Source: an uncultured Coriobacteriaceae bacterium
Lineage (GTDB): Bacteria; Actinomycetota; Coriobacteriia; Coriobacteriales; Atopobiaceae
Length of the DNA: 9,923 nt
Assembly (NCBI GenBank): GCA_900549525.1
Contig: UWSJ01000064.1
Coordinates: 1-9,923 of the forward strand
Direction of reading: 5' to 3'
Below are positions 1-5,095 of the stretch, one piece after another (position 1 is the stretch's first letter; every line of letters begins with the position of its first letter). The notes below the pieces were generated by a model. That model saw nothing but the letters and a program-made list of their open reading frames with translations. It was not told the DNA's origin and did no database searches. A program made the translations under genes and the position numbers.

Positions 1-12
1 ATCCCCTACGCG

Positions 13-39
13 TCCGACTTATACAAAATCTAAGTCGGA
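13..39. repeat. Perfect 9-bp inverted repeat
   Basis: The arms TCCGACTTA (13-21) and TAAGTCGGA (31-39) are exact reverse complements around a 9-nt AT-rich centre. A run of six T begins 11 bases after the second arm (50-55). It could be a weak rightward terminator of a gene outside the window, or an operator. The long gap between stem and T run argues against a classical terminator. The repeat is seen directly; the role is open. Confidence 0.55.
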
Positions 40-252
40 ATGAGATAGATTTTTTAGTAGGGAGTTGTTAGGTGGAGAAACTCGGCGAATGCGGGGCATC
101 CGGAACACCCCAAGGCACGATTCCGACGGCCGAGGGCGACTTGCCGCAGCCCCCACGACGACGCGCGGCTCCTACAGCGGCGGACAAAAATACCCTCGAT
201 ACCGTGGGATTTACCTCATTGAATAACCGTCAATATATTTTTCAAACGACCC

Positions 253-280
253 TTGCAAAGCAGTTGTCTACTGGTATTCT
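253..280 (+). promoter_or_regulatory. Candidate sigma-70 type promoter of ferredoxin gene
   Basis: A -35-like TTGCAA (253-258) and a -10-like TATTCT (275-280) are separated by 16 bp. The -10 is preceded by TG one base upstream (272-273), the extended -10 arrangement. Transcription would start near 287 and give a leader of about 95 nt before the ferredoxin ATG. This is a consensus match by eye in an AT-rich stretch, where chance matches are common. Confidence 0.4.
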
Positions 281-310
281 CACGTAAAGGAGCAGCTAGA
301 AAGGTTGCCA

Positions 311-361
311 AGGCTTACTTTCTGTACAACCTAGGCTAACTTTTTTGCTGTATCTACAACC
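311..361 (+). repeat. Imperfect tandem duplication in the ferredoxin leader
   Basis: Two adjacent units, 311-331 (21 nt) and 333-361 (29 nt), share the same series of blocks: AGGCT, ACTTT, CTGTA and CAACC. The second unit differs by one substitution (T to A after AGGCT) and by two 4-nt insertions, TTTG and TCTA. The AGGCT starts lie 22 bp apart, two helical turns. The second unit ends just before the ribosome binding site of the ferredoxin gene. It could be a paired protein site or simply a decayed duplication. Confidence 0.7.
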
Positions 362-381
362 ACCGATGAAGGGAAGACATC

Positions 382-570
382 ATGGCCCATCCTGTTATCG
401 ACGCCGACGAGTGCATCTCCTGCGGCGTGTGCGTTGACACCTGCCCGGCCGGCGTTCTGGAGCTTGGCGACAACTCCGCCGAGGTCAAGGACGAGGACTC
501 CTGCGTGGCCTGCGGCTCCTGCCAGGAGGCCTGCCCCGCCGGCGCCATCACCGAGATCGTCGAGGACTAG
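382..570 (+). CDS. 2[4Fe-4S] bacterial ferredoxin
   Basis: This is a small soluble electron carrier of the clostridial type, 62 residues long. It carries two cluster motifs, CISCGVCVDTCP (residues 11-22) and CVACGSCQEACP (41-52). By family rules C11, C14, C17 and C51 hold one [4Fe-4S] cluster and C41, C44, C47 and C21 the other. The protein is acidic and ends in EIVED, as is typical. The ATG is preceded by GAAGGGA (368-374) at 7 nt spacing. It stands alone on the plus strand and converges with the long minus-strand cluster. Its likely role is to carry low-potential electrons for anaerobic oxidoreductases such as pyruvate:ferredoxin oxidoreductase or hydrogenase; the partner cannot be read from this window. 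A candidate promoter and a tandem duplication lie upstream. Confidence 0.96.
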   Translation: MAHPVIDADECISCGVCVDTCPAGVLELGDNSAEVKDEDSCVACGSCQEACPAGAITEIVED

Positions 571-590
571 CTCCTCAGCTCGCACCGCAG

Positions 591-630
591 GCCGCTACGC
601 GGCAGCGGCGCACGGGGCGCTGGTGCCCCG
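591..630 (+). terminator. Tandem hairpins just after ferredoxin stop
   Basis: Two hairpins follow the ferredoxin stop by 20 bp. The first pairs GCCGCT (591-596) with AGCGGC (604-609) over a 7-nt loop. The second pairs CGGGGC (613-618) with GCCCCG (625-630), extended inward by a G-T pair to leave a 4-nt CTGG loop. Neither has a T tract, so they may slow polymerase or protect the 3' end of the mRNA rather than act as a textbook terminator. Confidence 0.35.
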
Positions 631-746
631 CCCGTAAGGGGAAGAGGCTGCTCGGACGCGGGGAAACGCTCGAGCGGCTACATGGGTCGGGATACGGAGA
701 GGTTTCCGGCCAACGCGTGTCACGGGGGCCTTCGGGCTAGACGCGC

Positions 747-784
747 AGGGGGGGGCGGGCCAGCGGCTCGTCCCCCTCGTTTTG
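747..784 (+). terminator. Possible rightward intrinsic terminator
   Basis: AGGGGG (747-752) can pair with CCCCCT (772-777), with a G-T pair inside the stem, and the plus strand continues directly into CGTTTTGT (778-784 and on). A G-rich run forms the left arm, so the pairing can slip by one or two bases. It would stop transcription coming from the ferredoxin about 180 bp past its stop codon. The T tract is short (four T). Confidence 0.35.
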
Positions 785-881
785 TCTCGCGGAGAGAGGC
801 GGGGCCCGGTGAGTCCCCCGCCTCGTTAGCGTCACGGGGGGCAGACGGCGCACGACGCCGCCCTCCCCCGTGCGGCAGATC

Positions 882-1130
882 CTACGCCCGCGCCAGTCCG
901 GCGCGACGGGCCTCGTCGGCCACGGCCTTGGCCGCGGCGGGTACCACACGATTGTCGAAGGCGTCGGACATGATCTCGGGCACGGGGTTGGCCATGGAGA
1001 AGACGATGGGCCTTTCGGCCATGCTTGCCACCATCTCGCGGCTCGCGATGCCCGGCGCCAAGACGCCCACGAAGGCGTCGGCCGCGAGCGCCAGCGGTAT
1101 CGCGAAGCGCACGACCTTCCCCAAGCGCAA
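882..1130 (-). pseudogene. Malic enzyme remnant (NAD-binding domain fragment with internal deletion)
   Basis: The 82-codon frame matches two separated pieces of the C-terminal NAD(P)-binding domain of bacterial malic enzyme. Residues 17-54 ([11 protein letters not shown], then MANPVPEIM) match the conserved stretch usually read as ADVFVGVSAPG...MANPxPEIMP. Residues 56-82 ([19 protein letters not shown] onward) match the far C-terminal segment usually read as P-FDxRVAPAVAKAVAxAA. Between them the normal protein has about 70 residues, including the GRSDFPNQVNN and PGIFRGALD blocks; here they are missing in frame, with the junction near 963-971. The whole catalytic N-terminal half is also absent. 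The frame opens with TTG four bases after the Nif3-like stop and has no clear ribosome site. It cannot be an active malic enzyme. Assignment rests on remembered family motifs, and expression as a small peptide cannot be excluded. Confidence 0.8.
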
Positions 1131-1134
1131 GAAC

Positions 1135-1998
1135 CTAGCGAGCGACCACGTAGCGATACGTGTCGCCCTTAGGAACGAAGGTCGCCGAGACCTCGCTCGT
1201 GCCCAGAGCCTCGGGCAGCCACGTCACCATGTACTCCATGCCGGGTTCCTCGAGGTTGAAGTGCCCGAGGGCAATGGCGCACTTGCCCTGCCCCAGCATG
1301 CCAGCGTCGCGGATGTACTCGCAGGTGGTGAAGTCGACCATCTCCATGGTCACGAGGCAGTCCACGCCATCCGCGTCGGTGGCGTTCGAGATGTCCGTGT
1401 CGGCGGGGGTGCCGAAGACGTGCATCGGGATGCGCACGCGCTGGACCTTGGCGTCGGGGTCGCCGGTGTAGCGCGTGCCGTTGAGGCCAAGCTTGGCCAC
1501 GAGGTACTCCGCAAGCTCCTTCACGCTCGTCTCGGGAATCTCATAGTCAAGGCCAAAGCCCCTATCGCCCACGCGATAGTCGAGCCAGCCGAGCTTCCAA
1601 GCCAAACCGTAGAAGATGCCGTCGGCAAGCTGGCCGTTGGTGTCGACGGGCACGCGAGAGTGGATGTAGTCGTGGCAACGCCAGACCGCGCCGCCCCACT
1701 CGTCGAGCAGCTGCTTCTTGGCGAGGTATGTCGCATTGCCGGCGATGACGTCCTGGCGGTCACCGTGGTTCCAGAAGAGCGCCTCGTGCGGGATGATGAG
1801 GTTGGCGCCCAGCTCCTTGGCCTTGCGGATGACGTCGGCCGTGGCCCAGATGCAGGTCACGATGCCCGTGCACTCCTGGTTCACGTCACCGTACGTCACC
1901 TGGTCGCGCGTGGTGGCGTCGTCGATGGGCTTACCGCTAAACGAGTCGACGCCGCTGCAGTATGCCTTGACCTTCGAGATGACCTCGCTGATGAGCAT
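1135..1998 (-). CDS. Nif3-like (DUF34) dinuclear metal-centre protein
   Basis: This 287-residue protein resembles the Nif3/YbgI family (often labelled GTP cyclohydrolase 1 type 2), whose biochemical role is unsettled. Family signatures are [20 protein letters not shown] (residues 52-71), a central CHDYIH segment (108-113) and GHFNLE (245-250) near the C-terminus. In YbgI two adjacent histidines, an aspartate, and a C-terminal His and Glu four residues apart bind two metals. Here H71, E72, an Asp of the 110-119 region, H246 and E250 are the likely equivalents, so the second His of the pair is replaced by Glu. I chose the ATG at 1998 because GGAGAGGGTGG (2005-2015) lies 6 nt upstream; the longer frame to 2070 adds 24 residues without family likeness. 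It follows EIIA by 75 bp in the PTS gene string, so it may act on the imported substrate or a derivative. That role is inference. Confidence 0.85.
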   Translation of the reverse strand: MLISEVISKVKAYCSGVDSFSGKPIDDATTRDQVTYGDVNQECTGIVTCIWATADVIRKAKELGANLIIPHEALFWNHGDRQDVIAGNATYLAKKQLLDEWGGAVWRCHDYIHSRVPVDTNGQLADGIFYGLAWKLGWLDYRVGDRGFGLDYEIPETSVKELAEYLVAKLGLNGTRYTGDPDAKVQRVRIPMHVFGTPADTDISNATDADGVDCLVTMEMVDFTTCEYIRDAGMLGQGKCAIALGHFNLEEPGMEYMVTWLPEALGTSEVSATFVPKGDTYRYVVAR

Positions 1999-2073
1999 GA
2001 AAGACCACCCTCTCCGCCCGGTCACCCCGGGCCTTGAACCTTCCGCCCGATGTTGGCGGATGCTTGTCACAAG

Positions 2074-2475
2074 CTATTCGTCGTCCTCGCCGTCGGCCAC
2101 CCGCACCGTGTTGATGAGGCACATGGCGCTGTGCGCGGCCTCAATGGCCTGGTTGATGTCCTCGCAGGTGAGCGGCTCGGGCTTGAGACACAGCTCGAAG
2201 GCTAGCGCCACGTTCACGCCCGCCACCACGAACACGTGCGGGCCGGCGTAGGGCACGAAGGCCTGGTTCACGCTGCCCTGCATGATGTCGGTGAGCACGA
2301 GCACCTCGTCGTCGGGGCCAAACTTCGAGAACAGCGCGGCCACCTGGGGCGGCAGGGGCCGCTCGTCCACGTACGCACAGACCACGTCGAACTGGTTCTT
2401 GGCGCCGAGGAACTCGAGCGTGTCGGCGAGGCCGACGGCAAAGCGATGGTGGGACGCGAGGATGACGTGCCTCAT
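2074..2475 (-). CDS. PTS mannose-family EIIA component
   Basis: This 133-residue cytoplasmic protein accepts phosphate from HPr and passes it to EIIB. The N-terminal ILASHHRFAVGLADTL segment places the phospho-histidine at H9, matching the ASHG-type site of EIIA-Man proteins, with a second His where Gly is usual. DEVLVLTDIMQGSVNQA (residues 56-72) is the conserved LTDxxxGS loop of the family fold. The start is well supported: AGGAGG (2481-2486) lies 5 nt before the ATG. It is the last PTS gene of the string, after EIIB, EIIC and EIID, and is separated from EIID by 156 bp holding three hairpins, so its expression may differ from theirs. The C-terminus is acidic (ADGEDDE). The sugar cannot be deduced. 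Confidence 0.92.
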   Translation of the reverse strand: MRHVILASHHRFAVGLADTLEFLGAKNQFDVVCAYVDERPLPPQVAALFSKFGPDDEVLVLTDIMQGSVNQAFVPYAGPHVFVVAGVNVALAFELCLKPEPLTCEDINQAIEAAHSAMCLINTVRVADGEDDE

Positions 2476-2496
2476 GGTTTCCTCCTAGAAGCTTGG

Positions 2497-2620
2497 GGCT
2501 CGAGGATCGAGCCGACGTAGGACTCGTTGCAGAGCCGCCTCACGGCCGCCGTCGGGAATGGGCCCGACGGCGGCCGGGAGGCGAATCGGCTGGCGGCCGA
2601 CCGGAAGTAGCCGGCCGCCA
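2497..2620 (-). promoter_or_regulatory. Three hairpins between EIID and EIIA genes
   Basis: In minus-strand order after the EIID stop come three exact inverted repeats. The first is a 9-bp stem (CGGCCGCCA arm at 2612-2620 in plus notation, with 2591-2599) around a 12-nt loop. The second is a 14-bp perfect stem (2543-2556 with 2563-2576) around a 6-nt loop. The third is a 7-bp stem (GGCTCGA 2497-2503 with TCGAGCC 2507-2513) around a 3-nt loop, ending about 10 nt before the EIIA ribosome site. None has a T tract. They could mark mRNA processing, 3' protection of the EIIB-EIIC-EIID message, or partial attenuation before EIIA. Confidence 0.7.
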
Positions 2621-2631
2621 ACGAGGGGGCG

Positions 2632-3513
2632 CTAAGCGGCGAGGATGCCGAAGGCCGCGCAGACGCAGCTGATGACGACGATGCCGAGGATGATCCAGTT
2701 GAGCTTAACGCCCTTCTTGATCAGCCGGTACACAACGACCGCCGTGAGCAGGCCAAGCAGGTTGGGGAAGATGGCGTCGAGCACGCCCGTCTGAATGGCC
2801 AGGGAGATGTCGCCGTAGGCGAACGTGAGGGGCGTGGTGATCTTCACTGAGGAGAAAATGAGGGAGCCAACCACCATGAGGCCGAGGATCGAGGCCGCGT
2901 CGGTGAGCGTGGTGAGCTTGTCGCCGAGCTTCGTGACCACGGAGGCGCCGGCCTTGTAGCCCTGGCAGTAGTTCTGCATGCGCCAGATGTAGATGACGAG
3001 CCAGATGGCAAGCCACAGCAGGATGCCCACGGGGCTGCCGTTCTGGGCCATGTAACCCGCGATGGAGCCGAGGATGGTCATCGGGAGAATCCAGATGAAG
3101 ACGTCGCCGATGCCGGAGAGCGGCCCCATGAGGCCGACCTTGAGGTCGTTCTCGGCCTCCATGCCGACCGCATGTCCCTTGTCCTCGATGGCGAGGCCGG
3201 CGCCAAGTAGCAGACCGCTCACCGGGGGTGTTGCGTTGAAGACGCAGTCGAGCTGGTTGAGGATGGCGGCGTTGAAGCCGTCCTCGTCGCCGGCGTAGAT
3301 CTTGCGGAGCGCCCAGTAGGCGGCGAACATCGCGCACGGGGCGTTCTGCGTGGCGTAGGAGTAGGACGCCGTGTCCATGAGGCACATGCGGCGCGAGCAG
3401 ACCTTGAGGTCCTCGTCGGTGAGGACGGGCTCGTAGGAGCCGTCGGGCAGAGGCGTGCGGGCAGGGGCCTTCTCGAACTCCTTGAAATCCTTGGGCTTGA
3501 AGAAGCTACTCAT
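2632..3513 (-). CDS. PTS mannose-family EIID component
   Basis: This 293-residue protein is a membrane subunit of a mannose-type PTS permease and forms the sugar channel with EIIC. The N-terminal two thirds carries family features such as MDTASYSYATQNAPC (residues 46-60), a GAGLAIEDKG segment (104-113) and LMGPLSGIGDVFIW (128-141). Hydrophobic stretches likely to cross or enter the membrane lie at about 136-154, 160-177, 207-222, 247-263 and 272-292. I chose the ATG at 3513: its ATGAGTAG overlaps the EIIC stop by 8 bp, and GGAGG lies 11 nt upstream. The ATG six codons earlier (3531) sits at the edge of that same GGAGG and lacks its own site. The overlap indicates translational coupling with EIIC. 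Confidence 0.94.
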   Translation of the reverse strand: MSSFFKPKDFKEFEKAPARTPLPDGSYEPVLTDEDLKVCSRRMCLMDTASYSYATQNAPCAMFAAYWALRKIYAGDEDGFNAAILNQLDCVFNATPPVSGLLLGAGLAIEDKGHAVGMEAENDLKVGLMGPLSGIGDVFIWILPMTILGSIAGYMAQNGSPVGILLWLAIWLVIYIWRMQNYCQGYKAGASVVTKLGDKLTTLTDAASILGLMVVGSLIFSSVKITTPLTFAYGDISLAIQTGVLDAIFPNLLGLLTAVVVYRLIKKGVKLNWIILGIVVISCVCAAFGILAA

Positions 3514-4297
3514 CTTCGAGCTCGCCTCCATTCTCGGAAGAGGACGCGACGAGGGCGGGGCCGCCCGCGGTCTTCAGACGGAAGAACTCAATGCCGATCA
3601 CGGCGCCAAGCAGGGCGATGGGCAGAACCGTGAGGTTGAGGTAAGCAGCCACCACGTAACCCGCGATGAGGAACGCGAAGAACTTGTTGACGGGCATGAA
3701 GGTGAGCAGCACCGCGAAACCGGTGACGGGAAGGATGCCCGCGGCGATGGAGAGGCCCTGGGTGAACCAGGCGGGCATGAAGGACACGATGGCCTCAACC
3801 GCCTGCTGACCAAAGGCGAGCACAATCACCATGGGCACAGCTCCCTGGAGGAAGAGCCAGAGGTGGGACAGGAAGCACGAGGCGAGCATCTTGCTGTAGT
3901 CACGCTTGACGGCGTAGCCGCGGATGACCTTGAAGACCCAGGAGTTGTAAATCTTGAAGATGACGTCGAGCTGCACGTAGAGCATGGCAACGACGACGCC
4001 GATGGCGAGGCCGACCGAGACGTCTTCAGAGCCGGTCAGGCAGGAGATGACGGTGGCAACCATGCCGGCCATGCCGTAGTCCGGCGCGGACGAGCCACCC
4101 AAACCCGCGGCGCCCATGGACATGAGCTGGATGGTGCCGCCGACCACGAGGCCGATGTCGGGCCTGCCCATGATGATGCTGGCAAGCCAGCAGACAAGCG
4201 CGTGTTGGAAGGGGATGAGCTGCGTGCCGTACTGATCGACAGCCCTGAATCCCGCCAGCAGCACGAGCAGCGCGAACTGAAGCGCGTTTACGTCCAT
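3506..4297 (-). CDS. PTS mannose-family EIIC component
   Basis: This 263-residue polytopic membrane protein is the EIIC subunit of the same permease. Family features include the early FQHALVCWLASIIMGRPDIGL region (about residues 30-50), GGTIQLMSMGAAGLGGSSAP (53-72) and the following small-residue-rich helices. Hydrophobic segments lie at about 6-17, 34-56, 76-87, 94-110, 142-170, 180-200 and 205-236. The C-terminal tail after about residue 240 is hydrophilic and ends in GGELEDE. The ATG stands 5 bp after the EIIB stop, and a GGAAGG site within the end of EIIB serves it. The gene ends overlapping EIID by 8 bp. Confidence 0.94.
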   Translation of the reverse strand: MDVNALQFALLVLLAGFRAVDQYGTQLIPFQHALVCWLASIIMGRPDIGLVVGGTIQLMSMGAAGLGGSSAPDYGMAGMVATVISCLTGSEDVSVGLAIGVVVAMLYVQLDVIFKIYNSWVFKVIRGYAVKRDYSKMLASCFLSHLWLFLQGAVPMVIVLAFGQQAVEAIVSFMPAWFTQGLSIAAGILPVTGFAVLLTFMPVNKFFAFLIAGYVVAAYLNLTVLPIALLGAVIGIEFFRLKTAGGPALVASSSENGGELEDE

Positions 4298-4302
4298 GTT
4301 CG

Positions 4303-4800
4303 TTACCCTTCCTTGACGGGGATGTACTCGGAGATGGGCTCGGCAGTATCAGTGGTCATGTAGCGGACCTCGACCTTGACGCCGAGTTTGACGAGCTTCT
4401 GGTAGACGGGAATGTCCTTCTCGAGGATGAAGGCACGCCGACCCGCCCGGACGCCCGGGGTTCCCTCCGGGGGAAGCTCCGTGAGCCCCAGCGTGAGCAC
4501 GGGGATCTTCTGGCCCATCTCAGCGAGGTCGAGGAAGGTCTGGGGGTCTCGCGCCACGACGAACACCGTGTGGTTGTCGTACTTGCCCGCCTTGAAATTG
4601 GCATAGGCCGTGTCGCGGCTGATGATCGAGAGAGCCTGGCCCGACGGCTTCGAGAGCTTCATAGCCGACTTGCGCACCTCGTCATTGGCCGTGGCGTCGT
4701 CGATGATCATCGTCCGCTGCGTGCCGTACGTGGGGCACCAGAAGCCCTGCACGATGCCGTGGAGCAGGCGGTAGTCGATCCTTCCCGCTGTGATGCTCAT
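4303..4800 (-). CDS. PTS mannose-family EIIB component
   Basis: This 165-residue cytoplasmic protein takes phosphate from EIIA and gives it to the sugar as it passes EIIC/EIID. The family start RIDYRLLHGIVQGFW (residues 7-21) puts the phospho-histidine at H14. TMIIDDATANDEVRKSAMKL (30-49) and VFVVARDPQTFLDLAEMGQK (79-98) are the usual later blocks. In many EIIB proteins HG is followed by QV; here it is HGIV. The ATG follows AAGGGGGAGG (4802-4811) very closely, so the effective pairing is probably with AAGGGG. It is the first PTS gene after the regulator and has a 295-bp upstream gap with a palindrome and a structured leader. By family behaviour, unused phospho-EIIB would also phosphorylate the C-terminal PRD of the regulator when sugar is absent. 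Confidence 0.94.
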   Translation of the reverse strand: MSITAGRIDYRLLHGIVQGFWCPTYGTQRTMIIDDATANDEVRKSAMKLSKPSGQALSIISRDTAYANFKAGKYDNHTVFVVARDPQTFLDLAEMGQKIPVLTLGLTELPPEGTPGVRAGRRAFILEKDIPVYQKLVKLGVKVEVRYMTTDTAEPISEYIPVKEG

Positions 4801-4811
4801 GCCTCCCCCTT

Positions 4812-4882
4812 CCGTTGTCGTGGGCCCGGCGTGCGGGCGGGCCCGTCCCTGCAGGTCCTTGCCTGCTTGTCGGGGACAACGG
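4812..4882 (-). promoter_or_regulatory. Structured leader with alternative pairings before EIIB gene
   Basis: In the minus-strand RNA the segment 4882-4875 (CCGUUGUC) can form an 8-bp stem with GACAACGG (4819-4812), whose last base touches the Shine-Dalgarno run 4811-4802. Inside lie a 7-bp stem (4822-4828 with 4838-4844) and a 5-bp stem (4851-4855 with 4862-4866), giving a three-way junction. The same 5' segment can instead fold locally with GACAA (4871-4867) over a 3-nt loop. The two folds exclude each other. GC-rich sequence makes chance stems likely, so function is unproven. Confidence 0.4.
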
Positions 4883-4992
4883 TACGCGGCGCGGGATGGG
4901 GCGGACGGTCATACGGGGGCGTTTCGTCAGGCGCAGGGCAACGTCGACGATGGCAAGGGCGCGCTGAACGGTGCGAGAGCCACCGTCGACAC

Positions 4993-5025
4993 TCGGCTTC
5001 GACAGTTCTCGACAGTCGAAGCCGA
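4993..5025. promoter_or_regulatory. 33-bp palindrome, candidate activator site for the PTS operon
   Basis: The arms TCGGCTTCGAC (4993-5003) and GTCGAAGCCGA (5015-5025) are exact reverse complements separated by 11 bp, so the arm centres are 22 bp apart, two helical turns. TCGACAGT occurs twice in tandem orientation across it (4999-5006 and 5009-5016, 10 bp apart), with a near copy TCGACACT at 4986-4993. It lies about 70 bp past the regulator gene's stop and about 190 bp before the EIIB start. No T tract follows on either strand, which argues against a terminator and for a protein-binding site, most simply for the adjacent LevR-type regulator. Confidence 0.55.
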
Positions 5026-5053
5026 CGACGGGACGCACGAATGCCCGAGGCTT

Positions 5054-5095
5054 GGCCTGGTGATGAGACGAACGTGGGCCGGACGAAACCAGGCC
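5054..5095 (-). terminator. Hairpin abutting the regulator stop codon
   Basis: GGCCTGGT (5054-5061) and ACCAGGCC (5088-5095) are exact reverse complements, and the second arm begins at the base next to the regulator's stop codon. The enclosed 26 nt contain the hexamer TTCGTC twice on the minus strand. There is no T tract after the stem, so termination here would be weak and the PTS genes may be reached by read-through. Confidence 0.3.

Larger units (their letters stand above)
1..381. other. AT-rich non-coding region upstream of ferredoxin gene
   Basis: No convincing gene is visible here. Positions 1-70 and about 190-360 are clearly richer in A and T than the rest of the window, while about 80-190 is GC-rich. 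The stretch holds an inverted repeat (13-39), a T6 run (50-55), a candidate promoter (253-280) and an imperfect tandem duplication (311-361), each listed separately. A GTG-started reading frame at 72-287 has a plausible AGGGAG ribosome site, but its codon use is unlike the neighbouring genes and it was not accepted. The region most likely holds the control sequences of the ferredoxin gene, and perhaps the end of a gene lying to the left of the window. Confidence 0.6.
571..881. other. Convergent intergenic region, hairpin-rich, no gene seen
   Basis: This gap separates the ferredoxin stop from the end of the minus-strand malic enzyme remnant. Reading frames across it look like shadows, with Arg/Pro/Gly-rich translations and no recognisable motifs. 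It is GC-rich, includes a run of eight G (748-755), and holds several inverted repeats. Two are listed separately as possible terminators (591-630 and 747-784). Two more are 796-804 with 816-824 (9 bp, GAGGCGGGG arm) and 833-840 with 865-872 (8 bp, CACGGGGG arm, with an inner CGGCG/CGCCG stem). The last begins 10 nt past the remnant's stop codon and may end minus-strand transcription, although no T tract follows it. Confidence 0.6.

Noticed and set aside
72..287. GTG-started 71-codon frame on the plus strand with AGGGAG 7 nt upstream
   Set aside because: Codon use is unlike the GC3-rich neighbours, composition changes half way, the product matches no family I recognise, and the candidate ferredoxin promoter lies inside it. 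Conservation in relatives would be needed to accept it.
682..2037. Long plus-strand open frame (451 codons)
   Set aside because: It runs antisense to the Nif3-like gene and the malic enzyme remnant; its His/Val/Ala/Arg-rich product is typical of the shadow of GC-rich coding sequence.
1999..2070. N-terminal extension of the Nif3-like gene to 2070
   Set aside because: The extra 24 residues lack family likeness, and the ATG at 1998 has its own GGAGAGGGTGG site.
2705..3385. Minus-strand frame of 226 codons within EIID
   Set aside because: His/Arg-rich out-of-frame translation of EIID; the EIID frame carries the family motifs.
4883..5095. Sigma-54 (-24/-12) promoter before EIIB, expected for a classical LevR target
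   Set aside because: No TGGCAC-N5-TTGC-like sequence was found by eye, in line with the degenerate AAA+ domain. No convincing sigma-70 type match was found either.
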